Below, one piece after another: positions 1 through 8,129 of a stretch of 43,187 bases of DNA. The translations under genes were made by a program, and so were the position numbers. The stretch covers positions 1 through 43,187 of the forward strand of contig NZ_CASDOY010000010.1 of NCBI RefSeq assembly GCF_949282365.1. Reading direction: 5' to 3'. The notes under the pieces are model-generated. The model was not told the DNA's origin. It was given only the letters and a program-made list of their open reading frames with translations, and did not search any database. Every line of letters begins with the position of its first letter. Position 1 is the stretch's first letter. This DNA comes from an uncultured Desulfovibrio sp. (GTDB lineage Bacteria; Desulfobacterota; Desulfovibrionia; Desulfovibrionales; Desulfovibrionaceae).

Positions 1-83
1 GGCCCTGCCGCCCTTTGACGCGCCCTTGCGAACAGGGTATGTTTTTTGCCTTGTACGTCACCCTTCAGGCCGGACGGAGTTCC

Positions 84-1910
84 ATGAGCAGCATCATCCA
101 TCAGACGGGCAGCGTTCGCCCGCTTTCGCTTCAGGAAAGGGAACAGCCCCAGCTGTACCGCGAGCTTTTTCCTTACACCAGCATCTGCCGCACGAGCTTT
201 GACGGGGTGCTCCTCGCCCCGCGCCCGGCCGAACAGATGCGCATCACGGACACCACCTTCCGCGACGGCCAGCAGGCCCGGCCGCCGTACACGGTCAAGC
301 AGGTGGCCAGGATGTTCGACTTCCTGCACCGCATGGGCGGCAAAACAGGCCTGATCACGGCTTCGGAGTTCTTCCTGTACTCCGCCAAGGACCGCAAGTG
401 CATCGACGTCTGCCGTGCGCGCGGTTACCGCTTCCCGCGCGTGACCGCCTGGATCCGCGCCAACAAGGAAGACCTCAAGCTGGCCCGCGATATGGAATTC
501 GACGAGACCGGCATGCTGACCAGCGTGTCGGACTACCACATCTACCTCAAGCTGGGGAAGACCCGGCAGCAGGCCATGGACATGTATCTGGACATGGCCC
601 GGCAGGCCCTGGAATGGGGCATCATCCCGCGCTGCCACTTTGAGGACGTGACCCGCGCCGACATCTACGGCTTCTGCCTGCCCTTCGCCCAGAAACTCAT
701 GGAGCTGAGCCAGCAGAGCGGCATGCCGGTCAAGATCCGCCTCTGCGACACCATGGGCTACGGCGTGCCCTATCCCGGCGCGGCCCTGCCCCGCTCGGTG
801 CAGCGCATCGTGCGCGCCTTCACCGATGAGGCCGGCGTGCCCGGCGACTGGCTGGAATGGCACGGCCACAACGATTTCCACAAGGTGCTGGTCAACGGCG
901 TCACGGCCTGGCTCAACGGCTGCGGCGCGGTCAACAGCACGCTGTTCGGCTTTGGCGAGCGCACCGGCAACACGCCGCTGGAAGCCCTGATCATCGAATA
1001 CATCTCGCTCACCGGCGACGACGCCGCCGCCGATACCACCATCCTGAGCGAGATGGCCGAGTTCTTCGAAAAGGAACTGCACTACAACATCCCCTACAAC
1101 TATCCCTTCGTGGGCCGCGACTTCAACGCCACCAGCGCCGGGGTCCATGCCGACGGCCTGGCCAAGAACGAAGAGATCTACAACATCTTCGACACCAAGC
1201 ACCTGCTGGGCCGTCCGGTGCCCATCATCATCACCGACAAGACCGGCCGCGCCGGGGTGGCCTACTGGATCAACGTCAACCTCAAGCTGCCCGAGGGCAA
1301 GCAGATCTCCAAGAAGCACCCGGCCGTGGACCAGATCTACGAAGCCATCGTGGCCATCTACGATACCGGCCGCACCACCCACCTTTCCCATGACGAGATG
1401 GCGGCCCTGGTGCAGCGCTTCATGCCGGAACTGTTCGAGACCGAGTTCGACCACATGAAGGAACTGGCCGACGAGCTGGCCGCCCACCTCATCGCCCGCC
1501 TGGCGCAGAACGCGGATCTGCGCGACTTCGGCAAGCATGCCTGCGCCCGTCTGGACAGCTTTTCGCGCGAGTACCCCTTCATCCAGTACCTTTACCTCAC
1601 GGACACCCGGGGCAGCCTCAAGTGCGCGGCCATCACCGACCCCGCCTACCGTGAAAAGTACGAGGCCCTGCCCATCGGTTTCGACTTCTCGCAGCGCGAG
1701 TGGTTCAAGATGCCCATGCAGACCGGCGACCTGCACATCATGGACGTCTATCAGTCCCAGTTCACGGGCAAGCTGGTCATCACCGTGTCCTGCCCGGTGA
1801 CGGACGATGACGACAATATCGTGGGCGTCATCGGCGTGGACATCCAGCTTGAGCAGCTGCTCAAGCGTTCGCAGGCCCTGCAGCAGGAAGCCCGCGCCGC
1901 CGAGGACTAG
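84..1910 (+). CDS. HMGL-family (Re)-citrate synthase-like enzyme with C-terminal Cache-like domain
   Basis: The protein is 608 residues if it starts at ATG 84, which follows a GGAG site by a few bases; upstream in-frame TTG 15 and ATG 39 are poorer starts. The N-terminal two thirds is a DRE-TIM metallolyase: DTTFRDGQ at about residues 56-63 supplies the metal-binding Asp and catalytic Arg, and HGHND near residue 260 is the second metal motif. Family members condense acetyl-CoA with 2-oxoacids (isopropylmalate, homocitrate and Re-citrate synthases). Desulfovibrio is known to make citrate with Re stereochemistry using an enzyme of this family, and icd follows directly, so a citrate-forming role is inferred. 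The last ~130 residues (from about 475) resemble a Cache/PDC sensor fold (FIQYLYLTDTRG, REWFKMPMQTGD, VGVIGVDIQLEQLL) with no membrane segment. Other acyl-CoA condensing roles remain possible. Confidence 0.8.
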   Translation: MSSIIHQTGSVRPLSLQEREQPQLYRELFPYTSICRTSFDGVLLAPRPAEQMRITDTTFRDGQQARPPYTVKQVARMFDFLHRMGGKTGLITASEFFLYSAKDRKCIDVCRARGYRFPRVTAWIRANKEDLKLARDMEFDETGMLTSVSDYHIYLKLGKTRQQAMDMYLDMARQALEWGIIPRCHFEDVTRADIYGFCLPFAQKLMELSQQSGMPVKIRLCDTMGYGVPYPGAALPRSVQRIVRAFTDEAGVPGDWLEWHGHNDFHKVLVNGVTAWLNGCGAVNSTLFGFGERTGNTPLEALIIEYISLTGDDAAADTTILSEMAEFFEKELHYNIPYNYPFVGRDFNATSAGVHADGLAKNEEIYNIFDTKHLLGRPVPIIITDKTGRAGVAYWINVNLKLPEGKQISKKHPAVDQIYEAIVAIYDTGRTTHLSHDEMAALVQRFMPELFETEFDHMKELADELAAHLIARLAQNADLRDFGKHACARLDSFSREYPFIQYLYLTDTRGSLKCAAITDPAYREKYEALPIGFDFSQREWFKMPMQTGDLHIMDVYQSQFTGKLVITVSCPVTDDDDNIVGVIGVDIQLEQLLKRSQALQQEARAAED

Positions 1911-2001
1911 ACGCAGTGCGGCGCGCCGGAGCCGGTGCGCCGCTTTTTGCCGACAGGCCGCTCCGGGCGGCCGCAATCAGGAACAAAGAAGGATGCAGAC
2001 A

Positions 2002-3144
2002 ATGAGCAGCAAACGAGTTTACTGGATCGAAGGCGACGGCATCGGCCCCGAAATCTGGCGCGCCGCCCGCCCTGTCATCGACGCCGCGCTGGCCAAGGAA
2101 TCGGACATGCGCATCGAATGGGTGGAACTGCTGGCCGGCGAAAAAGCCACGGCCGAGACCGGCTCCCCCCTGCCCGAAGCCACCCTCGAGGCCCTGCGCG
2201 ACGCCGAATACGCCATGAAGGGCCCCCTGGGCACGCCCGTGGGCACCGGCATCCGCAGCCTCAACGTGGCCCTGCGCCAGACCCTGGACCTGTACGCCTG
2301 CATCCGCCCCGTGCGCTATTTCGAAGGTCTGGAAACGCCGGTCAAGCATCCCGAGCGCGTGAACATGGTCATCTTCCGCGAGAACACCGAGGACGTGTAC
2401 GCGGGCATCGAATACGCCGCCCAGACCCCGGAAGCCCGGAAGCTCATCGCCTTTTTGCGCGAGGCCTTCGGCGTGACCAAGATCCGCGAGGAAGCCGCCG
2501 TGGGCATCAAGCCCATGAGCGAGTTCGGCTCCAAGCGCCTGGTGCGCCGCGCCCTGCGCTTTGCCCTGGACACCGGCAGCCAGAGCCTGACCCTGGTGCA
2601 CAAGGGCAATATCATGAAGTTCACCGAAGGCGGCTTCCGCCAGTGGGGCTATGACGTGGCCGCCCAGGAATTCGGCGACCTGACCTGCACCGAGAAGGAA
2701 CCCGTGGCAGGCCGTCTGGTGGTCAAGGACCGCATCGCCGACGCCATGTTCCAGGAAGCCCTGCTGCGTCCCGAGCAGTACCAGATCCTGGCCACGCCCA
2801 ACCTCAACGGCGACTACATCTCCGATGCCCTGGCCGCGCAGGTGGGCGGTCTGGGCCTGGCCCCGGGCGTCAACATGTCCGACTCCCTGGCCTTCTATGA
2901 AGCCACCCACGGCACCGCGCCCACCATCGCCGGCCAGGACAAGGCCAACCCCGGCAGCGTGATCCTTTGCGGCGCCCTGATGCTGGAACAGATGGGCGTG
3001 CCCGCGGCCGCCGAACGCATCCGCAGCGCCGTGAGCAAGGCCATCGCCGCCCGCGCCGTCACCGTGGACCTGGCCGCCCAGGTGGAAGGCGCCCGCGTGG
3101 TGGGCTGCCAGGAATTCGGCGAGATCATCGGCGCCTGCCTGTAG
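2002..3144 (+). CDS. icd: isocitrate dehydrogenase
   Basis: This 380-residue protein belongs to the isocitrate/isopropylmalate dehydrogenase family. It oxidatively decarboxylates isocitrate to 2-oxoglutarate in the cytoplasm. Visible motifs are GDGIGPEIW near the N-terminus, the substrate loop RSLNVALRQTLDLYACIRP, ENTEDVYAGIEY, the catalytic lysine in KGNIMKFTEGGF, NLNGDYISDALAAQVGG and the cofactor loop HGTAPTIAGQDKANPGS. The length fits short bacterial Icd. ATG 2002 is chosen because GAAGG lies 9 bases upstream; ATG 1993 abuts that site. It lies 91 bases after the citrate-synthase-like gene, probably in one operon feeding glutamate synthesis, and ends before a strong terminator. The cofactor loop has Thr-Ile where classical NADP enzymes have Lys-Tyr, so coenzyme preference cannot be assumed. 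Confidence 0.93.
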   Translation: MSSKRVYWIEGDGIGPEIWRAARPVIDAALAKESDMRIEWVELLAGEKATAETGSPLPEATLEALRDAEYAMKGPLGTPVGTGIRSLNVALRQTLDLYACIRPVRYFEGLETPVKHPERVNMVIFRENTEDVYAGIEYAAQTPEARKLIAFLREAFGVTKIREEAAVGIKPMSEFGSKRLVRRALRFALDTGSQSLTLVHKGNIMKFTEGGFRQWGYDVAAQEFGDLTCTEKEPVAGRLVVKDRIADAMFQEALLRPEQYQILATPNLNGDYISDALAAQVGGLGLAPGVNMSDSLAFYEATHGTAPTIAGQDKANPGSVILCGALMLEQMGVPAAAERIRSAVSKAIAARAVTVDLAAQVEGARVVGCQEFGEIIGACL

Positions 3145-3207
3145 GCGGGCCCTGTCCCGCCGGAGCATCGGCATATCCGCACCGGGATGGCCGAACCGGC
3201 ATATGCG

Positions 3208-3250
3208 GGAGGAAGGGCGCATCCCTGCGGGGCCCCTTCCTCCTTTTTTT
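3208..3250 (+). terminator. intrinsic terminator after icd
   Basis: A 10-bp GC-rich stem (3208-3217 with 3234-3243) is followed directly by seven T residues. It closes the citrate synthase-like/icd transcription unit. Confidence 0.85.
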
Positions 3251-3286
3251 CCCGCGCCTGTCGCGGTACGCTGTGCAGGAACGCGC

Positions 3287-3937
3287 ATGGTCTCTCTGGA
3301 AAACCTGCTGCTCTACATCCCGCTGACGGCCCTGCTGGTCATGCTGCCCGGCCCGGACTTCGCCCTCATCACCCGCATCTCCCTCAGCGAGGGCCGGGAC
3401 TCCGGGCAGGCCGCGGCCTGCGGCGTGGCCCTGGGCATCATGGTCCATACCACGGCCGCCATGCTGGGCATCAGCGCGCTCATCGCCCGGTCCGTGGCCC
3501 TGTTCACGCTGTTGCGCTATGCCGGGGCCGCCTACCTTTGCTGGATGGGCATCCACGCCCTGCGCGCCGGACGCGCGGTCACGGACGCCGTGGTGCGGCA
3601 CGGCGGGCGGGAGGACGGACAGCCGCCCGTGCCCGGCCTGCGCCGCCGGGCCTTCCGGCAGGGCTTTTTGACCAATGTGCTCAATCCCAAGGCCGTGGTC
3701 TTTTTCCTGACCATGCTGCCGCAATTCCTGGACCCGCACGCCGCCCTCTGGCCCCAGTTCCTCGAGCTGGGCGGCATCATGGCCCTGTTCTGCCTGGGCT
3801 GGTATCTGCTGCTGGCCGCCCTGCTGCACCGCATCCGCGCCATCTTCGCCCGGCCCGCCTTCCAGGCCTGGCTGCACCGGCTCACGGGCCTGATCTTCAT
3901 CGGCTTCGGCCTGCGGCTGGTGCTGGAGAAGCTCTAG
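3287..3937 (+). CDS. LysE/RhtB-family amino-acid exporter
   Basis: A 216-residue polytopic inner-membrane protein. The N-terminus LLVMLPGPDFALITRISLSEGRDSG matches the LysE/RhtB signature (PGP followed by a glycine-rich helix), and QGFLTNVLNPKAVVFFLTMLPQF is the second conserved family motif. About five or six hydrophobic segments are visible, and the length is typical (about 200-220). Family members export amino acids such as homoserine, threonine, lysine or leucine; the substrate cannot be read from sequence. ATG 3287 follows AGGA by 6 bases. It starts downstream of the icd terminator and is followed 37 bases later by the kinase gene, so those two may be cotranscribed. Confidence 0.88.
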   Translation: MVSLENLLLYIPLTALLVMLPGPDFALITRISLSEGRDSGQAAACGVALGIMVHTTAAMLGISALIARSVALFTLLRYAGAAYLCWMGIHALRAGRAVTDAVVRHGGREDGQPPVPGLRRRAFRQGFLTNVLNPKAVVFFLTMLPQFLDPHAALWPQFLELGGIMALFCLGWYLLLAALLHRIRAIFARPAFQAWLHRLTGLIFIGFGLRLVLEKL

Positions 3938-3974
3938 GGCCTGCCCGCGCAACCCTTTCCCCGCCGAGGTGCCC

Positions 3975-4847
3975 ATGCACGAGATCCCCCTGCAACGTGT
4001 GGCCGCCATCCATGACCTTTCCGGTTTTGGACGCGCCTCGCTGACCGTGGTCATCCCCATCCTTGCCAGCATGGGCGTCCAGACCTGTCCCCTGCCCACG
4101 GCGGTGCTCTCCTCGCAGACTTCCGGTGTGGAGGGCTTCACCTTCCACGACCTGACGGCCGAGATGGGCCCCATGCTGGACCACTGGCAGGAGCTGGGCC
4201 TGACCTTCGACGCCGTGTACACCGGCTTTCTGGGCAACCCGCGCCAGCTGGAGATCGCGGCCCGCTGCATCGGCCGGTTCCTCAAGCCCGGCGGCTTCGC
4301 CCTGGTGGATCCGGTGCTGGGCGACAACGGCGTCCTGGACCCCACCCAGACACCGGAGATGGTGGCGGCCATGCGCCAGCTCATCGGCCACGCCCACGTC
4401 ATCGCGCCCAATCTCACCGAGGCGGCCTTCCTGCTGGACGAGCCCTTCCGGCCGGACATCTCGCCCGACGGGCTCAAGGAGCAGCTGCAACGCCTGGCGG
4501 CCATGGGCCCGGACAGGGTGGTCATCACCAGCGCCCCGGCCGTTCGCCCGGGCCATTGCGCGGCCGTGGCCTATGACCGGGAACAGGACCGCTTCTGGAA
4601 GATGGAATCGCCCTATATCCCGGCCTTTTATCCCGGCACGGGCGATACGTTTTCCAGCGTGCTGGTGGGGGCTTTCCTCCAGGGGGACAGCCTGCCCGTG
4701 GCCCTGGAACGCGCGGTGCGCTTCGTGACCCTGGGCATCCGCGTGACCTACGGCTACGACACCCGCCACAGCGACGGCGTGCTGCTGGAACGCACCCTGC
4801 CCGCCCTGCGGGACCGCTGCGCCATCGGGGAGTACGAGGCGTTCTAG
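3975..4847 (+). CDS. pyridoxal/pyridoxamine kinase-like PfkB/ribokinase-superfamily protein
   Basis: A 290-residue cytoplasmic kinase resembling PdxY/PdxK. The N-terminus has VAAIHDLSGFGRASLTVVIP, typical of pyridoxamine kinases (an SGFGR-type substrate loop). The middle shows DPVLGDNG and APNLTEAAFLL, and the C-terminus has the anion-hole/catalytic-base motif YPGTGDTFSSVLVGAFL with the catalytic Asp. Family enzymes phosphorylate vitamin B6 vitamers with ATP; hydroxymethylpyrimidine kinases are close relatives. ATG 3975 is preferred over GTG 3969 because GAGG lies 5 bases upstream of the ATG. Confidence 0.82.
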   Translation: MHEIPLQRVAAIHDLSGFGRASLTVVIPILASMGVQTCPLPTAVLSSQTSGVEGFTFHDLTAEMGPMLDHWQELGLTFDAVYTGFLGNPRQLEIAARCIGRFLKPGGFALVDPVLGDNGVLDPTQTPEMVAAMRQLIGHAHVIAPNLTEAAFLLDEPFRPDISPDGLKEQLQRLAAMGPDRVVITSAPAVRPGHCAAVAYDREQDRFWKMESPYIPAFYPGTGDTFSSVLVGAFLQGDSLPVALERAVRFVTLGIRVTYGYDTRHSDGVLLERTLPALRDRCAIGEYEAF

Positions 4848-5461
4848 GGCAGGACGCATCACCGCGGCTGTGCTTCTGTGGAATATTCCAACTACTATGC
4901 TGAAATAAAAGACCATTTTCAGGAATGAGGCCTCTCGTCCCCATTTGTCCACAAAAATTTGGCGCTTTGGGGGGAAGACGGGGAAGTTTGAGGGGGATGG
5001 CCCCAACCTTTCCACAGCGCTTTTTCAGATGAGCGCGGGAGCATGCGGCAAGCATCCTGCACCGGGCATGCGTAGCCGATTTTTCTATTTATTTGAAATA
5101 AAGTGTAAAATTTGTTTCGACACGCCCTGGGCAGGAGGACGGTATCGTACTTCGCATCCCCTGCAGCGGCGGTCGCGCGGGGAAAATGGCACGGGAATGC
5201 CAGGACGCGGCCCGTATGCAGCCCGGACGTTCGGGAGGCCTCAGGCTGCGGGACTGTCGCGTTCCGGGCGCTTCGCGGCTTGTGGCCCGGATTCGTTGCG
5301 GAGGTGTCCCGCAGGCAGCCCGGACGTGAGGCGAGGCCCGGACAAAGGCATGCCTGGAAAGGGAGGACCGTTCGGTGGCCTGCCCGCACAGGCCGGGACG
5401 GCAGCAGGAGGGCGCGGCCGCGCATCTCCACGAGGCATCGCGTCATCAGGCCGGAGGAGCC
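4848..5461. other. 614-bp intergenic region without a convincing gene
   Basis: No frame here reads like a conserved protein on either strand. It contains a GGAATATTCC palindrome (4880-4889), an unusually purine-rich stretch on the plus strand (4969-5000, many G runs) and an AT-rich patch (5080-5117) that could hold a promoter for the next gene, though no well-spaced -35/-10 pair stands out. It marks the left edge of the accessory region. Confidence 0.5.
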
Positions 5462-5878
5462 ATGAAACGATCTGTTTGTCTGCTGCTGGCAGCGTGCGCC
5501 ATTTTTGCTGCCATTCCCGGTGCGTTCCTGTGGGCGGCGGCGCGGGCGGATACCGTTGTGGAGGACAGGGGCGTCGCGCTCATCGCGGACGACAGCGGGC
5601 GTTCCAGCGCGTTTGAAGAAGAGCTGCTGGCCCGTTATGCCGGCAGGGGAATCCGCTCCGTGGAGGTCGCCGCCTATGCCAGAGGCATCGACATCGTCTT
5701 CGTGGCGGCCGACAGCAAGATGACGCGGGCGGAGTTCTCCGCCATCGCTTCCCGTAGTGTCAGGGAATTCAGGGAGCGTTTCGGTCTCGGCAAGGATGTG
5801 CCCATCGGGGCCGTCCTTGACTATCAAAAGGATGCGGCGACGGATGCCCGGACGCGCTTCGTGCTGAAGCTGCGTTAG
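5462..5878 (+). CDS. small exported protein of unknown function
   Basis: A 138-residue protein that I do not recognise. Residues 1-29 are a clear Sec signal peptide: a positively charged MKR start, a hydrophobic core and an Ala-rich cleavage region ending ARA before DTVVED. The mature part (about 110 residues) is mixed charged/hydrophobic without cysteines and predicts a small periplasmic domain. A very good GGAGGAG site (5453-5459) fixes the ATG at 5462. It is converged upon by the Nudix gene, with only 30 bases between the stop codons. Confidence 0.75.
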   Translation: MKRSVCLLLAACAIFAAIPGAFLWAAARADTVVEDRGVALIADDSGRSSAFEEELLARYAGRGIRSVEVAAYARGIDIVFVAADSKMTRAEFSAIASRSVREFRERFGLGKDVPIGAVLDYQKDAATDARTRFVLKLR

Positions 5879-5908
5879 CGGCAGGGGCGGCTCCGCGTCA
5901 AAGCCTTT

Positions 5909-7618
5909 CTATGTATCCCGACGCGGGATCAGGATCTCTCCTTCGGGTGTGTAGAAATTGTCCTCCATACAAAGTCCTGCGACATATGCTTTGAGGGGGA
6001 TATCAGTACGGCTTTCACTGGTTTTGCGCAGCAGCTCGGCAGGATTACGGCTTTCATCACTATTGTCCTGCTTGCATCCTTCGAATATGGCCAGCGCCTT
6101 GTCAGGGAGGAAGATGTCGTGACGGCATTCCGGACAGGACAAACCCAGTGCCGGGAGTGTCATGGCGTTTTTCCGGATCCTGACACATTTTTGGGCAGTG
6201 CCAACCGGCACGATCTCATAGGAGAAACTGTCTGGCGTCATGGAGAAATAGGCCAGCAAGCGGATATGGTTCCCATTGCGCCAGCAGCACGCCTGTATCT
6301 CCGGGGGCAGGCCGGAGAAAATCGTGTTGATGCGATCGTCTGTGAACTGCAGCCCTCCCATGGCTTCCTGACACAGGGCGTCCGGTGTGGCTTCCATGGG
6401 GAAGCGGATGAGCGGGGAATTCTCTCTGGGCATAGTAAAATTCCATTTTGCCATACCCAGGGCAAGCAGGAGTTCTCCTTGCTCCTTTGTGAGGGAAAAG
6501 GTCTTTTTATGCTTGGGCCGCCCGGCTTTTTTCTGGGCAGGTTTTTCGCCAATGCTCGCTTTGAGTTTAGGGTAACAAAGGATGATTGCGCTGTTCCGGG
6601 CCGATGGGGGATCTAACGAAGGCATGCTGTCTTCCAGAGCATCGAGTTCTGCCACTGTCAGCTGATCCCGCCCGGCATCAAAAAAGATCTTTTCGCCGGC
6701 CGGGCTCTGGCCTGTTTGCAGCAATTCTTCAGCGGAGACCCACAACTTGGCGTATTCCGGATCGAAATGCCGGAGCAGCACGGGCATGGCTTCCGGCTTC
6801 AGGGAAATCTGATAGAGCCAGATGCTGGTGGAGGTCAGCGCATGTTTATCGCCGCCGCCATGGCGACCGCGATAGGGCGGAAGCTTTTTGAACAGCCTGG
6901 CTTCATACATGGTATCCTCCAGGACCAGCTCTTCCCGGAGTTCACGCATCAGGGCGTTCCTGTGGCTCGCGTCGGCATGTTCTTTCAGCCCTTCTGGACC
7001 TGTCAGCAGAAAAAGCTGCTCTTCCCTGCTGCCGCTGCCGGAAGGCAAGTCGCGCAATTCAAGCCGGCCTCCCGGAAGGACGAGCATTCCCTTTTTCCTG
7101 TCTCCATCATTGGTCGATATTTCGCGCTTGTGGCAAAGAAAGTAGCCGTTGCAGCGCAGCAGGGCGAAGGAGACATGGCTGTAGCGTACGACGGGTTCAT
7201 CAGGATCCGTATCCAGATACTCTGCCATTTTTTCGAGCAGATCGCGCCGCTCCTTTTTCAGCGTGACGGATTCCGATTCTGTCCAGAAATTCCTTGGGAA
7301 GATGCCTTCATCTCCATGGTGGGACTGTCGGGCCAGCAGGCGTAGAAGGGAAACGCCGACCGTACGGGCCGGATAGGAGATGAAACTGATCTCCCCCTGT
7401 TCCAGGCGCTGAAGGTCCAGCACGCCGGCCAGGCGCAGCACCAACAGGCAGCAGTCGAGAGCCGTGTCCGTGCTGCCGGCCCTGGCCTGGGGGAATTCTG
7501 CAGCAAGACGTTGCTGCAGGGCATCCACGCAGATCTGGGACGCCGTTCCGTCTTCGGCCATGAGCGGCAACAACGCCTCCAGCCTGCGGATGATCCGGGC
7601 GGAAAAAAATTTTTCCAT
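5909..7618 (-). CDS. Nudix-domain protein with long N- and C-terminal extensions
   Basis: A 569-residue protein. Residues 177-235 contain a Nudix box split by an insertion: LPGGRLELRD (182-190), then about 30 extra residues, then the helix MRELREEL (224-231), which keeps the REUxEE metal-binding core. The first ~95 residues look like a winged-helix-type domain (helix-rich followed by a short strand pair). The C-terminal half includes a basic GRPKHKK linker near 366-372 and a CPEC pair near residue 500 that could bind metal. Nudix enzymes hydrolyse nucleoside-diphosphate-linked compounds; the substrate here is unknown. It is divergent from the NYN/E2/JAB-E1 operon across an AT-rich 510-bp intergenic region, is less GC-rich than its neighbours and is probably part of the accessory island. 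Long nudix hybrids of this kind also occur in defence and signalling loci; no firm role is claimed. Confidence 0.72.
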   Translation of the reverse strand: MEKFFSARIIRRLEALLPLMAEDGTASQICVDALQQRLAAEFPQARAGSTDTALDCCLLVLRLAGVLDLQRLEQGEISFISYPARTVGVSLLRLLARQSHHGDEGIFPRNFWTESESVTLKKERRDLLEKMAEYLDTDPDEPVVRYSHVSFALLRCNGYFLCHKREISTNDGDRKKGMLVLPGGRLELRDLPSGSGSREEQLFLLTGPEGLKEHADASHRNALMRELREELVLEDTMYEARLFKKLPPYRGRHGGGDKHALTSTSIWLYQISLKPEAMPVLLRHFDPEYAKLWVSAEELLQTGQSPAGEKIFFDAGRDQLTVAELDALEDSMPSLDPPSARNSAIILCYPKLKASIGEKPAQKKAGRPKHKKTFSLTKEQGELLLALGMAKWNFTMPRENSPLIRFPMEATPDALCQEAMGGLQFTDDRINTIFSGLPPEIQACCWRNGNHIRLLAYFSMTPDSFSYEIVPVGTAQKCVRIRKNAMTLPALGLSCPECRHDIFLPDKALAIFEGCKQDNSDESRNPAELLRKTSESRTDIPLKAYVAGLCMEDNFYTPEGEILIPRRDT

Positions 7619-7767
7619 AGCGACCTGATAAAATTTTATAATATAATCAATAAGATATCATATATATTCCCAACAAGGGGAAATACCTTTCTTCCTCGCG
7701 GGGCATACCTTTCTTTCCGATAAGCTTCCGTTTTTCTTTTATCCGTACAGGCCCCAAAAGTCCATTG

Positions 7768-7802
7768 AGAGCCCCGTTGTGTCTTTTTCACAACGGGGCT
7801 CT
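7768..7802. terminator. perfect 14-bp hairpin, probable terminator
   Basis: The arms 7768-7781 and 7789-7802 are perfectly complementary around a TCTTTTT loop. The plus-strand 3' side has only a short T run (TTT), so it is either a weak terminator or a structured leader element. No plus-strand gene sits immediately upstream, which hints at lost sequence. Confidence 0.5.
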
Positions 7803-8006
7803 TTGGATTCTCAGGGCCGCAGATCCGTCGGCAAGGGCCTGGAGAGGCGGTCAGTTTTCCAATTAGCCGGCCTATTTCTTCTGACAGCAAAATGTATATT
7901 GGCACCATGGAACGAGGCGCAGCCATTGTAGGGCAAGGCTGGATGGTCCTTCCACAAAGGAAGGTGAAATGGCCCGGCGATGCTTGCCGGTGAAAAGGAG
8001 GTCGCC

Positions 8007-8039
8007 ATGATCGAAGTGATCGAAGTTCCCTGCATCTAG
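8007..8039 (+). CDS. possible 10-residue leader peptide
   Basis: ATG 8007 is preceded by a near-consensus AAGGAGG (7995-8001) with 5-base spacing, yet the frame encodes only MIEVIEVPCI before TAG. It lies 90 bases upstream of the NYN gene. The strong ribosome site on such a short frame suggests either a translated leader or a remnant of a truncated gene. Expression is not demonstrated. Confidence 0.25.
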   Translation: MIEVIEVPCI

Positions 8040-8129
8040 GCAATGTGAGTGGTACTGGACGGATGTGTGGTTCAATCCGCCTGTCGGTGCTTGCCGGCAG
8101 GTCAAAATGAAAATCTTAAGGAGAATACG

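Larger units (their letters stand above)
7619..8129. other. AT-rich divergent intergenic region with leader of the NYN operon
   Basis: It contains an AT-rich stretch (7625-7670, with the 12-bp palindrome ATAAAATTTTAT at 7628-7639) that probably promotes the minus-strand Nudix gene, a 14-bp hairpin (7768-7802), and a leader of about 300 bases with two very short open frames (7892-7993, 33 codons; 8007-8039, 10 codons). A small imperfect hairpin lies near 8080-8101. No larger gene is visible. Confidence 0.5.

Noticed and set aside
1861..3288. 475-codon minus-strand frame opposite icd
   Set aside because: Gly/His/Ala-rich shadow of icd; no domain or ribosome site.
4919..5827. 302-codon minus-strand frame across the intergenic region and the small exported gene
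   Set aside because: No motifs, and it opposes a gene with a clear signal peptide and a strong ribosome site.
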